This document shows, one piece after another, positions 1 to 7,285 of a stretch of 21,105 bases of DNA. The position numbers and the translations under genes were made by a program. The DNA lies in contig ONNL01000001.1 of the NCBI GenBank assembly GCA_900319195.1, forward strand, positions 1-21,105, read 5' to 3'. The stretch's first letter is position 1. Each line of letters begins with the position of its first letter. The notes under the pieces were generated by a model. That model saw only the letters and a list, made by a program, of their open reading frames with translations, was not told the DNA's origin and ran no database searches. The stretch is from an uncultured Ruminococcus sp. Its GTDB lineage: Bacteria; Bacillota; Clostridia; Oscillospirales; Ruminococcaceae.

Positions 1-60
1 CCGTTGGGCGTCCACCGGACACCCGCACCCTGCACTGCAGGGAGTCACCCTCGAGCTCCT
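1..60. other. Unassigned hairpin-rich sequence at the window edge
   Basis: No gene is recognisable. Two small inverted repeats sit close together: GTCC/GGAC at 10-20 with a 3-base loop, and CCCTGCA/TGCAGGG at 28-42 around a single central C. A weaker GGAG/CTCC pair follows at 41-59. This could be the end of a structured RNA or of a repeat lying left of the window. The sequence alone does not decide. Confidence 0.3.
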
Positions 61-80
61 TTCCTAAAACTTTAGTTTGA

Positions 81-155
81 AATTTTTAAGGGATACAGCG
101 CTTTGGAGTCTTTTAAGACCGCAAGTTATTTTAGCGCTATATCCCTTAAAAAATT
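81..155. repeat. Long inverted repeat / foldback
   Basis: The arms at 81-102 and 133-155 are complementary over about 22 bases, with one extra T/A and one G-T-type mismatch. They enclose a 30-base loop that holds a smaller stem, GTCTT/AAGAC at 108-119. Neither side has a good T-run, so it is not a plain terminator. It could be a miniature mobile element or a structured RNA. No second copy occurs in this window. Confidence 0.5.
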
Positions 156-260
156 GAAGCAAAGCCTTCAGACAAGAAATCCGAGAAAGTCTCTATCTCA
201 GAGACCTTCACCGAAAAGTCACATCCAAGCTCACACAAGAATTCGGGCACACACGAAAAT

Positions 261-291
261 GAGGGAAGCTCTTTCAAAAAGGGCTTCCCTC
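261..291 (-). terminator. Terminator-like hairpin after the sensor-GGDEF gene
   Basis: Perfect 9-bp stem GAGGGAAGC/GCTTCCCTC at 261-269 and 283-291, with an inner CTTT/AAAG pairing. It lies 30 bases past the stop of the minus-strand GGDEF gene. Read on the minus strand it is followed by only a short T-rich tract (ATTTTC), so termination may be partial. The rest of 160-321 holds no gene. Confidence 0.6.
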
Positions 292-321
292 AATAATATT
301 TATAGACACACTGCTTTTTAC

Positions 322-2289
322 TTATCCTTCCTCATCATCAGGCTCAAACCTGTGCTTGAGATAACGCGAGGTCTTTTTCCTTCTCTTTTCGATGTACATA
401 AGGCTGTCAGCGACCGTGACAAGCTCAAATATATTCTGAGTTTCCTGCGGCACGGCGATATGATAGCCGATAGAAGCTCCTATCGAGTAGGGAGCATTGA
501 GGTTCTTGTTTATCGCGTCGAGTTCGTCCTCGATGTGCTTTTTCAGCGCCTTTGCCTTTTCTTCGGTGTAATCAGCCGCGAACACTATGAACTCGTCACC
601 GCCGAATCTACAGCATATCTCGCCGTTCCTGCACGAATTCCTGAGGGAGTCCGCAACGGAGATTATCGCAGTATCACCAGCCTTGTGACCGTAGTTGTCG
701 TTTATGGATTTCAGACCGTCGAGGTCGAGGAACATCACCATAACAGGCTTTTTCTCGCGCACGCATTTCTGATACGGGTACTGTGTGCTGATGCGGAAGC
801 CGTTTCGGTTGTTGATATTTGCGAGGTTGTCGATAGCATAGAGCTTGTTGAGACGCTGAGTTATGAGGTCGAGGCAGATTATCTTTCTCACGTTATCAAG
901 CGAATTGGAGATGTCCATGATGCAGCTGTGGAAGTGAGGCGACATTGGGAAGCTGCTGTCCTTTATCACGATATAACCGAGCGTCTGCTCCTGAAAGTGC
1001 AGCGGTACGAACCAGTAGTTGCCAATGGCGTTTTTACCGTCGAACAGTCCCGGCAGCATATCGGTCATGGGGAAAGGCTCCATATCGAAGAATTTCCCGT
1101 TTCTGTAAGCGATGACGGGGATAGCCAGTCCGCTGAATGCGGCTGGGAGATGATATTCGGGGTCGTGGATATGTGACAGGTCGAGCTCCTCGCTCTTGAA
1201 GTTTTGAATGTCCTTGTCAAAGCTTTCCGCAAGGCATAGGTAAAATTCCCTGCATCTGAACTCGGGGATGAATTTTTTCAGATTCTCCATGAAGCTGTCG
1301 AGCTGGTCGCACGAGATAAGTGCGGAGTTGAGCCTGCTGACGAGCGAGAAGCCGCCCGAATACGACTCCATGACAGAGTAGGTGTTTCTTCTGAATTCAT
1401 CAGCGTCCGAGCCTGTGGAGTTGTTGCAGCCGCAGCTCTGCGAGAACACACATTTAGTCTCCATAATTGTGTGAAGCTCCTGCTTTCTGCCGTTCATATG
1501 ACCTACGATCTTGGTGCAGGCGAGCTTGCCGACCTCCTCGAGCGGACGGTCCACCGAGGTGACTGAGGGCGAGTAGTTCCTTGCATTTTCGGTGTGGTCG
1601 AAGCCCGACACGCAGATGTCCTGCGGAATGTGCATACCGATAGTGTGCAGCATATTTATCGCCGCAACAGCCATAACGTCATTCGCGCAGACAATTGCCT
1701 GCGGCTGTTCGAGGGACGAGTTGAAGAAATACTTGATAGCGTCCGTGCCGCCGCTTGCGACAAAATTCCCGTGGTAAATGCGCTCCTCTTCAACGGGCAG
1801 ACCGTAGTCAATCATTGTCTGCTTGTAGGCTTTGAGCCGCTGCTGGCTGTCAATGTTGTCATCGGGACCCGTAATGTAGTTGATACGGGTAAAGCCGTGC
1901 TTTACGATGAAGTGCTCAACAATGCCGCGCATAGCCGATTCGTTGTCGATGCAAATGCTGTAAAGCCCCTCTACCTGCTGGTCGATGCAGACAGCAGGGA
2001 TACCCGAATCCTTGACGCGCTTGATTATTTTTTTCATGAAGCTTACGGATTGGATAGTATTTATAAGAAGTATAACACCGTCGAACCTGCTGTAATCTAT
2101 AAGCGTAAAGATGTTGAATTCCCCGATGTCATGTGAATTTCCGTTTCCGATATTGGCAAAAGCAGTGAACATCTCAAGGGTGATATTGTTTTCCGAAGAA
2201 TATTGCCTGATACCGTTTAGGATCCTGCTCTGATACTCCTCGTTGGGAGTTGAGACGATAACGGCAATATGGATAGGTTTTCTGATCAT
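322..2289 (-). CDS. LacI-type sensor diguanylate cyclase (PBP-like + GAF-like + GGDEF)
   Basis: Predicted soluble diguanylate cyclase converting two GTP to cyclic-di-GMP. Residues 1-280 resemble the ligand-binding half of LacI/GalR regulators (type I periplasmic-binding fold, with CANDVMAVAA and IPQDICVSGFD), but there is no N-terminal DNA-binding helix-turn-helix, signal peptide or membrane segment. An SCGC motif at 285-288 ends this domain. A GAF-like middle region follows, then a GGDEF domain at about 485-645 with intact FGGDEF at 562-567 and FLDLDGLKSINDNYGH upstream. The product-inhibition site is degenerate: RNGE stands where RxxD is usual, so feedback by c-di-GMP may be weak. The start is set by AGGAGGTG (2297-2304) seven bases upstream. 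The divergent gene is a paralogue with an EAL output. The ligand is unknown, perhaps a sugar by analogy with LacI sensors. Confidence 0.9.
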   Translation of the reverse strand: MIRKPIHIAVIVSTPNEEYQSRILNGIRQYSSENNITLEMFTAFANIGNGNSHDIGEFNIFTLIDYSRFDGVILLINTIQSVSFMKKIIKRVKDSGIPAVCIDQQVEGLYSICIDNESAMRGIVEHFIVKHGFTRINYITGPDDNIDSQQRLKAYKQTMIDYGLPVEEERIYHGNFVASGGTDAIKYFFNSSLEQPQAIVCANDVMAVAAINMLHTIGMHIPQDICVSGFDHTENARNYSPSVTSVDRPLEEVGKLACTKIVGHMNGRKQELHTIMETKCVFSQSCGCNNSTGSDADEFRRNTYSVMESYSGGFSLVSRLNSALISCDQLDSFMENLKKFIPEFRCREFYLCLAESFDKDIQNFKSEELDLSHIHDPEYHLPAAFSGLAIPVIAYRNGKFFDMEPFPMTDMLPGLFDGKNAIGNYWFVPLHFQEQTLGYIVIKDSSFPMSPHFHSCIMDISNSLDNVRKIICLDLITQRLNKLYAIDNLANINNRNGFRISTQYPYQKCVREKKPVMVMFLDLDGLKSINDNYGHKAGDTAIISVADSLRNSCRNGEICCRFGGDEFIVFAADYTEEKAKALKKHIEDELDAINKNLNAPYSIGASIGYHIAVPQETQNIFELVTVADSLMYIEKRRKKTSRYLKHRFEPDDEEG

Positions 2290-2383
2290 AATGCACCACC
2301 TCCTGCTGCTGTAAATTCTGCGGCACTAAGATACAGCCTGTGCTGAGTTCTGCCGACAGTTATCCATAATTTCATACATTAAT

Positions 2384-2412
2384 ATTATATAACATTATCT
2401 CAGCTTTTTCAA
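2384..2412 (-). promoter_or_regulatory. Sigma-A promoter of the sensor-GGDEF gene
   Basis: On the minus strand TTGAAA (2407-2412) and TATAAT (2384-2389) are separated by 17 bases. The predicted start near 2377 gives a leader of about 88 bases. Confidence 0.8.
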
Positions 2413-2492
2413 GTATTTTGGGTGAATTTTTCAGAAAAAAGCAATTTTTGATAGATTTGGACTGCTGTAAGTAAAAACAGGCATTCCGTACT

Positions 2493-2505
2493 GCATATTA
2501 TATGC
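2493..2505. promoter_or_regulatory. Palindrome in the divergent control region
   Basis: GCATAT-T-ATATGC is a perfect 13-base palindrome between the two divergent promoters. It has the size of half-sites bound by a dimeric regulator, but AT-rich palindromes also arise by chance. Confidence 0.3.
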
Positions 2506-2564
2506 GCTCTTTGCTGAATTCGGGACATAAAATCTTAAAATGCTGTAAATATTTGCTAAAACGC

Positions 2565-2593
2565 TTGAAAAAAGGTTGAAATCATGGTATACT
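2565..2593 (+). promoter_or_regulatory. Sigma-A promoter of the sensor-EAL gene
   Basis: TTGAAA (2565-2570), a 17-base spacer and TATACT (2588-2593). The predicted transcript start near 2600 leaves a leader of about 140 bases before the ATG at 2740. Confidence 0.8.
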
Positions 2594-2619
2594 AAACCTG
2601 TAATATGACAGATTTTATG

Positions 2620-2633
2620 CGGACAATTGTCCG
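2620..2633. promoter_or_regulatory. Operator-like 14-bp perfect palindrome
   Basis: CGGACAATTGTCCG lies about 20 bases past the predicted transcript start of the EAL gene. A bound repressor here would block early elongation. The protein that binds it is unknown. The neighbouring sensor proteins lack an obvious DNA-binding domain. Confidence 0.45.
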
Positions 2634-2671
2634 AAACAGATACACGATACTGAAAAAGCATAAAGGGCGAT

Positions 2672-2730
2672 GTCGGAGCCGTATCCTCTCATATACGAGC
2701 CCGACGACCAATGCACACCACCCTGAGAGG
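2672..2730 (+). promoter_or_regulatory. Leader hairpin whose loop can pair with the ribosome site
   Basis: Two 5-bp stem blocks, GTCGG/CCGAC and CGTAT/ATACG (2672-2684 with 2693-2705), flank a 3x3 mismatch and enclose the loop CCTCTCAT. The loop bases CCTCTCA (2685-2691) are an exact complement of TGAGAGG (2724-2730), the ribosome-binding site of the gene starting at 2740. A loop-to-site pseudoknot could control translation. The pairing is seen; its use is inferred. Confidence 0.4.
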
Positions 2731-2739
2731 AGCAATAAA

Positions 2740-2910
2740 ATGAAATACAGAAAGAGGATAGCGCTGTTTGCGGGACAGGCTGACGAAGCCTATCAGAGCC
2801 GCTTCATAAGCGGTTTTTTAAAGAGCAGCTTTGCTTCCGACTATGATGTATGTATATTTTCGATGTATCGGAAATATCAGGATACACCCGAGCGCGAGCG
2901 CGGCGAATAA
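2740..2910 (+). CDS. N-terminal fragment of the sensor-EAL protein, ended by an in-frame stop
   Basis: 56 codons encoding the first strands of a LacI-type periplasmic-binding-like domain (MKYRKRIALFAG, AYQSRFISGF). They parallel the start of the divergent GGDEF protein (HIAVIVSTP, EYQSRILNGI). The ATG at 2740 follows TGAGAGGAG at the proper distance and is preferred over an upstream in-frame ATG at 2605, which lies almost at the predicted transcript start and precedes unrelated sequence. Translation stops at TAA 2908-2910. The same frame then continues directly into the large EAL reading frame, so this is one gene split by a nonsense codon. On its own the fragment could not fold into a complete domain. 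Confidence 0.75.
   Translation: MKYRKRIALFAGQADEAYQSRFISGFLKSSFASDYDVCIFSMYRKYQDTPERERGE
2908..2910 (+). other. In-frame TAA interrupting the sensor-EAL gene
   Basis: The codons around it read GE-stop-NIFNLMNPEKFDG. The paralogue at the aligned place (residues 56-71) reads GEFNIFTLIDYSRFDG, so the stop replaces one residue without a frame change. Several sense codons become TAA by one base change. Confidence 0.85.
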
Positions 2911-2925
2911 AATATATTCAACCTC

Positions 2926-5900
2926 ATGAACCCCGAGAAATTCGACGGTGCGGTCATATTGAAGGACAGCATTCAGACCGAAAACGCCGCGGCGGAGCTT
3001 GAGAGCCGTCTTAAAAAGGTGTCGGACTGCCCGATACTTGCCGTTGAAAAGGAGAGCGAGCTCTTCCCGAGCATCTGCACCGACTGCTACTCCGCGGAGT
3101 ATGAGCTCATCTCACATCTCATCGAGGAGCATAACTGCCGCCGTATCGTTTTTGTCGGCGGAAAGAAGTGGCACAAGCACTCCAAGGAGCGCCTCCGCGC
3201 GTATCGTGACGCAATGAGCGGGCACGGTCTCACCGTCGAGGAAAGGGACGTTATGTACGGCGACTTCTGGTATCAGAGCGGCGAGCTCTGCGCGGAGCAG
3301 ATACTTGCAATGAAGGGCGGTCTGCCCGACGCGGTTGCCTGTGCGAATGACCAGATGGCGATAGGTCTCTGCAAGGCGCTGACTGAGCACGGTGTTCGCA
3401 TTCCGCAGGACATTGCCATAGTTGGCTATGATTCGACATTTGAGGGACAGACAAGTCCCTGCACGCTGACCTCGGCTTCTATTCCTGCCGAGGAATTCGG
3501 TGAGTATGCCTTCCGCTATCTGCAAGCTCAGATGCAGGGCAGGGAACCCGATTCGTTCAAGCTCAAGCCGCATATCGTCCTCGGTGAGAGCTGCGGCTGC
3601 TCGGGCGAGGATATGCCTGAGTACAGGATAAAGAGAGACCGCTGGGGCACGGATATTTCTGAGGACGGCTACGACTCCATTTTCAACATGATGGACGAGA
3701 ACCTTGTCTCGCAGAATTCGCTTGCCGACCTCGTGAATGCGGTGTACTCGTATGTGTATCAGCTTCGTGACATCAGCGAATTCCACCTCTGTATCGGCAG
3801 CGATTGGCAGCATATAGGCTCGGGCTGTCACCTCACGAATGACGGCTATCCCAAGCAGATGCTCCACGCGATAAAGTACAGCAGCACCCATAAGAACAAC
3901 ATGGTCATGACGGAGAAGCTCTTCCCGTCGGCAGATATGCTGCCTGCGCTCGATGAGGACCGCGGGAAGCCGTGCGCGTACTTCTTCACACCGATATTCT
4001 TCGATAACGAGTGCTACGGCTACTCTGTCATCAGCTACGGCGATGTACCGCGAAGCTATGACGGGACATACCGCCGCTGGACAGGTACGGTCTGCCGCGG
4101 ATTTGAGTTCCTGCGCCGCAACATTATCAAACAGCTCATGCAGGAGCACCTTGAACGCATACAGAACAACAAATTCTCAGTCTCGGAGCACTCCTACGAG
4201 CTGCTCGGTGAAAACGAGAAGGAGAAGTACCGCATTGTCGGACAAATTCTCGACGAGAATCTCCTCGACTACCACTTCCAGCCGATAGTCAGCGCAAGGG
4301 ACGGCTCGGTGTACGCTTACGAGGCGCTCATGCGCTCGAGGACGGAGAAGCGTGTGTCGCCGCTCGACATCATCAAGTATGCGGCAATGCAGGGCAGGCT
4401 CTCGGACGTTGAGCGCTCGACCTTCCTCAATGTGCTCGACATAGTGAACCGCGACCCCGACGCATTCGGTGACGCAAAGGTGTTCATCAACAGCATTCCG
4501 GGAGTGAGCATCAGCGACGAGGCAACAGAGGCTATCGACCGCTATCTCATGACCTACGCGAATAAGATAGTCGTTGAGCTCACCGAGGAAGCGGAGCTTA
4601 GTGACGACGACCTCGGTCGCCTGAAGGAATATTTCAGCAGGCTCAACATCAATATCGCAGTTGACGACTACGGCACGGGCTATTCCAACGTAAGCAATCT
4701 TCTGCGCTATATGCCGAACTGCGTAAAGATAGACCGCTCGCTGCTGAGCGGCATACAGAATCAGCAGCAGAAGCAGCATTTCGTGCGCGAGATAATCGAC
4801 TTCTGCCACGACAACAACATACTCGCACTCGCAGAGGGTGTCGAGACAACAGAGGAGCTCCAGACAGTCATCCACCTCGGAGCCGACCTCATTCAAGGCT
4901 ATTATACGGCAAGACCGTCCGCGGAGGTGGTATTGCAGATAAGCGACCAGCGCCGCGCCGAGATAAGACGCTACTATCAGGAGCGCGTTGACGGTCAGAA
5001 TAAGAACATCTACATCGCAGGCAAGACGAGCCGTGTTTCGCTCATAAAGCTCATAAGGGACGGCTGTACGGACATAATCGTCGGTCAGGAGGAAATGGTC
5101 TATAAGGACATTACCTTTGTCGGCGCTCCGCAAATGACGACGGGTATGCATCTGCGTATTGAGGCAGGACACTCGGGCAGGATAACCCTCGAGGACGCAT
5201 TTTTCTCTAACATCAAGAACCGCCCGTGTATAGAGCTCGGTGAGAATACGGACGTTACGCTTGTGCTGTGCGGACAGAATACGCTTCGCGGCGCAGGCAT
5301 ACAGGTCCCCGAGAGCTCTCGCCTTGTTATCGAGGGCGACGGTGAGCTGAATATCGACCTTAATGCCGTGGAGTCCTACGGTATCGGCAACGCCCATGAC
5401 GCTCGTCACGGAGAGCTTGTTTTCGAGGAGGACGGTCCTCTCAACATCACGAGCCGCGGCAAGAAATGTATCTGTATCGGCTCGGGACTCGGCGGCGTAA
5501 TGCACATCAACCGCGGTGAGTTCAATCTCAAGAGCTCGAATGATACCTGTGTCGGGATCGGCGCACTCAGCGGAGATGTTTCGCTCTCGCTGATGACGTG
5601 CCATATCGAAGCCGATTTTACCATAACTACGGGACTTGTTCTCGGTTCACTCGAGGGAAATGCGGATATATCGGTAGAGCAGAGCGCGGTCAACTATTTT
5701 GCGTCGGGGACACACCTTGCAGGTCTCGGCTCGCTCTACGGCAGCAGCAGCGTGAATGTCACTCAGGCGGGTATCTTTGTTGACTTGCGTGCGGACCACT
5801 GCACCTGCCTCGGCTCGCTTCAGAAAAGCTCCGAGATAAAGTGCGATTCTGCTTCGCTCCACCTTAACGGCGGCGGCAAGGAGGCTCTTGCGTTTGGTGG

Positions 5901-6096
5901 GATAGAAGGGGACACGAGCGTCCTCATAAACAGCTCCGACCTTCACATAAAGCTCAATAATTCGCTCGGTGTCGATACCTATGCACCGCCTGAGAGCTTC
6001 ACGATAATCGACGGCAGGGAGCGCATAGTCGTCAACGGCGAGGATAAGGACCATCCTCAGAGCAGCAATTACGGCAATTCCGAGCAGGGCGAGTGA
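2926..6096 (+). CDS. Sensor-EAL c-di-GMP phosphodiesterase with C-terminal beta-helix repeats
   Basis: Predicted phosphodiesterase cleaving c-di-GMP. Numbered from the ATG at 2926: the rest of a LacI-type sensor domain to about 220, an SCGC motif at 222-225, a GAF-like region to about 430, an EAL domain at about 450-680, and a repeat tail at about 690-1040. Catalytic and metal-binding positions of active EAL enzymes are present: EAL at 466, the N of VFINS, VVELTEEA, DDYGTGYS at 580-587, VKIDR and EGVET at 637. The tail holds seven repeats of about 28 residues with a G-[SA]-L-x-G core, like a solenoid beta-helix, which is odd for a protein without signal peptide or membrane segment. The ATG at 2926 has no ribosome site; coding homology begins upstream across the TAA at 2908. 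The gene may therefore be unexpressed, read through, or intact apart from a sequence error. The macro-domain gene follows after 33 bases. Confidence 0.85.
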   Translation: MNPEKFDGAVILKDSIQTENAAAELESRLKKVSDCPILAVEKESELFPSICTDCYSAEYELISHLIEEHNCRRIVFVGGKKWHKHSKERLRAYRDAMSGHGLTVEERDVMYGDFWYQSGELCAEQILAMKGGLPDAVACANDQMAIGLCKALTEHGVRIPQDIAIVGYDSTFEGQTSPCTLTSASIPAEEFGEYAFRYLQAQMQGREPDSFKLKPHIVLGESCGCSGEDMPEYRIKRDRWGTDISEDGYDSIFNMMDENLVSQNSLADLVNAVYSYVYQLRDISEFHLCIGSDWQHIGSGCHLTNDGYPKQMLHAIKYSSTHKNNMVMTEKLFPSADMLPALDEDRGKPCAYFFTPIFFDNECYGYSVISYGDVPRSYDGTYRRWTGTVCRGFEFLRRNIIKQLMQEHLERIQNNKFSVSEHSYELLGENEKEKYRIVGQILDENLLDYHFQPIVSARDGSVYAYEALMRSRTEKRVSPLDIIKYAAMQGRLSDVERSTFLNVLDIVNRDPDAFGDAKVFINSIPGVSISDEATEAIDRYLMTYANKIVVELTEEAELSDDDLGRLKEYFSRLNINIAVDDYGTGYSNVSNLLRYMPNCVKIDRSLLSGIQNQQQKQHFVREIIDFCHDNNILALAEGVETTEELQTVIHLGADLIQGYYTARPSAEVVLQISDQRRAEIRRYYQERVDGQNKNIYIAGKTSRVSLIKLIRDGCTDIIVGQEEMVYKDITFVGAPQMTTGMHLRIEAGHSGRITLEDAFFSNIKNRPCIELGENTDVTLVLCGQNTLRGAGIQVPESSRLVIEGDGELNIDLNAVESYGIGNAHDARHGELVFEEDGPLNITSRGKKCICIGSGLGGVMHINRGEFNLKSSNDTCVGIGALSGDVSLSLMTCHIEADFTITTGLVLGSLEGNADISVEQSAVNYFASGTHLAGLGSLYGSSSVNVTQAGIFVDLRADHCTCLGSLQKSSEIKCDSASLHLNGGGKEALAFGGIEGDTSVLINSSDLHIKLNNSLGVDTYAPPESFTIIDGRERIVVNGEDKDHPQSSNYGNSEQGE
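5377..5970 (+). repeat. Seven ~28-residue coding repeats (beta-helix-like)
   Basis: Successive units begin YGIGNAH, CICIGSGLGG, CVGIGALSGD, GLVLGSLEGN, LAGLGSLYGS, CTCLGSLQKS and ALAFGGIEGD. Each is followed by an alternating hydrophobic strand and a polar turn, with 26-30 residues per unit. The regular period suggests one coil per repeat. The DNA repeats are strongly diverged, so the array is old and not slippage-prone. Confidence 0.75.
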
Positions 6097-6129
6097 GCGC
6101 TCCGACATTGAAGAAAAGGGACTGATAAT

Positions 6130-7194
6130 ATGCCATTGGATTTTATACGCGGCGATATTACGAAGCTTGCGGTTGACGCAATAGTCGATGCGGCGAACAA
6201 TTCTCTGCTCGGCGGCGGAGGTGTTGACGGGGCTATCCACCGCGCAGCAGGAAGCGGACTTCTTGAGGAGTGCCGCAAGCTGAACGGCTGCGAGACAGGT
6301 CATGCAAAGCTCACAAAAGGCTATAAATTGCCTGCGAAGCACGTCATTCACACGGTGGGACCTATCTGGTACGGCGGTAATCAAAACGAGCCCGAGCTGC
6401 TGCGGTCATGCTATGAGGAATGCCTGAAAATAGCCGCGGAGAACGACTTCGGGAGCATTGCCTTTCCGCTCATCTCGGCAGGCGCATACGGCTACCCGAA
6501 GGACGAGGCGCTGAGGATAGCTGTCGATACGTGCTCGGAATTTCTCACGGAGCATGATATGGAGATAACTATCGTTATCTTTGACCGCGCTTCATTTGAC
6601 ATAGGAAAGAAATTCTACGATATACAGGCATTTATCGACGATAACTACGTCGATGAGAACGGTCTTGACAACGTCCGCAGGGGTACTTTTTTCGGAGCAG
6701 CTCCCGAAAAAAAGGAGAGCCGCAAGGCAGTCCCGAGATTGCTCAGTGCGCTCGGCAGAGACAAGAGGGACTTGAAGTCCGGTTCGGCTTTTGAGCTGCC
6801 CGAGGAGTGCTGCGACAGCATCGGGGAGACGCTCGACGAGAGACTGAGCGTTATCGACGAGAGCTTCTCGGAAATGCTGCTGAGGAAGATAGACGAGAGG
6901 GGCATTACGGACGCGGAGTGCTATAAAAAGGCAAATATCGACCGCAAGCTGTTCTCGAAAATACGCAGCAACAGGGACTATCACCCGAAGAAAAACACGG
7001 CTGTTGCCTTTGCGATAGCGCTCGAGCTCGACATCAGCGAGACGAGGGAGCTGCTCATGAAGGCAGGCTTTGCGCTCTCGCACTCGAACCGATTCGACAT
7101 CATAATCGAGTATTTCATCGAGCGCGGCGATTACAGGATATACGAGATAAACGAGGCACTTTTCAAGTTTGACCAGGTCTTGCTCGGCTCATAA
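6130..7194 (+). CDS. Macro-domain protein with C-terminal helix-turn-helix-like domain
   Basis: Residues 1-165 are a macro domain related to ADP-ribose or O-acetyl-ADP-ribose hydrolases (YmdB/MacroD type). Seen are VDAIVDAANNSLLGGGGVDG with N23, N24 and D33, and the phosphate loop LISAGAYGYP at 114-123. A charged linker follows, then residues about 245-354 form an all-helical region with a Cro/XRE-like look (ITDAECYKKANIDRKLFSKI and KKNTAVAFAIALELDI). The family suggests removal or sensing of ADP-ribose marks. The C-terminal part may bind DNA or a partner. No ADP-ribosyltransferase gene is seen beside it. It lies 33 bases behind the EAL gene, probably the same transcript, and 91 bases before a von Willebrand A gene. 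The ribosome site is weak (AAGGGA, spaced long). Confidence 0.88.
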   Translation: MPLDFIRGDITKLAVDAIVDAANNSLLGGGGVDGAIHRAAGSGLLEECRKLNGCETGHAKLTKGYKLPAKHVIHTVGPIWYGGNQNEPELLRSCYEECLKIAAENDFGSIAFPLISAGAYGYPKDEALRIAVDTCSEFLTEHDMEITIVIFDRASFDIGKKFYDIQAFIDDNYVDENGLDNVRRGTFFGAAPEKKESRKAVPRLLSALGRDKRDLKSGSAFELPEECCDSIGETLDERLSVIDESFSEMLLRKIDERGITDAECYKKANIDRKLFSKIRSNRDYHPKKNTAVAFAIALELDISETRELLMKAGFALSHSNRFDIIIEYFIERGDYRIYEINEALFKFDQVLLGS

Positions 7195-7196
7195 AT

Positions 7197-7213
7197 GTCG
7201 CCCGAAAAGCGAC
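7197..7213 (+). terminator. Weak hairpin after the macro-domain gene
   Basis: GTCGC/GCGAC stem with a 7-base loop directly after the stop codon. There is no T-run, so it may not stop transcription. Confidence 0.25.
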
Positions 7214-7217
7214 CATT

Positions 7218-7278
7218 CCCTCCCGAAAGTGTGGTATCATATAGTCACAGGATAAGTAAACCACACACTTCAGGAGGG
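7218..7278 (+). promoter_or_regulatory. Promoter region and inverted repeat before the VWA gene
   Basis: TGGTATCAT (7232-7240) fits an extended -10 element; no good -35 is seen. Around it AGTGTGGT (7228-7235) mirrors ACCACAC (7260-7266, then ACTT). Farther out CCCTCC (7218-7223) mirrors GGAGGG (7273-7278), which is the ribosome-binding site. If transcription starts upstream the site could be hidden in a hairpin; if it starts near 7247 the repeat is better read as an operator. Confidence 0.4.
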
Positions 7279-7285
7279 AATTATA

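Noticed and set aside
103..1176. Plus-strand frame opposite the end of the sensor-GGDEF gene
   Set aside because: It runs through the edge foldback and the terminator and opposes the GGDEF domain; no recognisable protein.
2605..2739. Upstream in-frame ATG at 2605 as start of the sensor-EAL gene
   Set aside because: It lies about five bases from the predicted transcript start, has no ribosome site, and its extra 45 residues match nothing in the paralogue.
2600..2739. c-di-GMP riboswitch in the leader of the EAL gene
   Set aside because: Expected from context, but the conserved GEMM bases and tetraloop-receptor pattern are not seen.
2908..2910. Selenocysteine or pyrrolysine recoding at the internal stop
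   Set aside because: Those use TGA and TAG; the codon is TAA, and no insertion element is visible.
3112..5604. Long open frames on the minus strand opposite the sensor-EAL gene
   Set aside because: They are compositional shadows: no domains, no ribosome sites, and the plus strand shows clear family motifs throughout.
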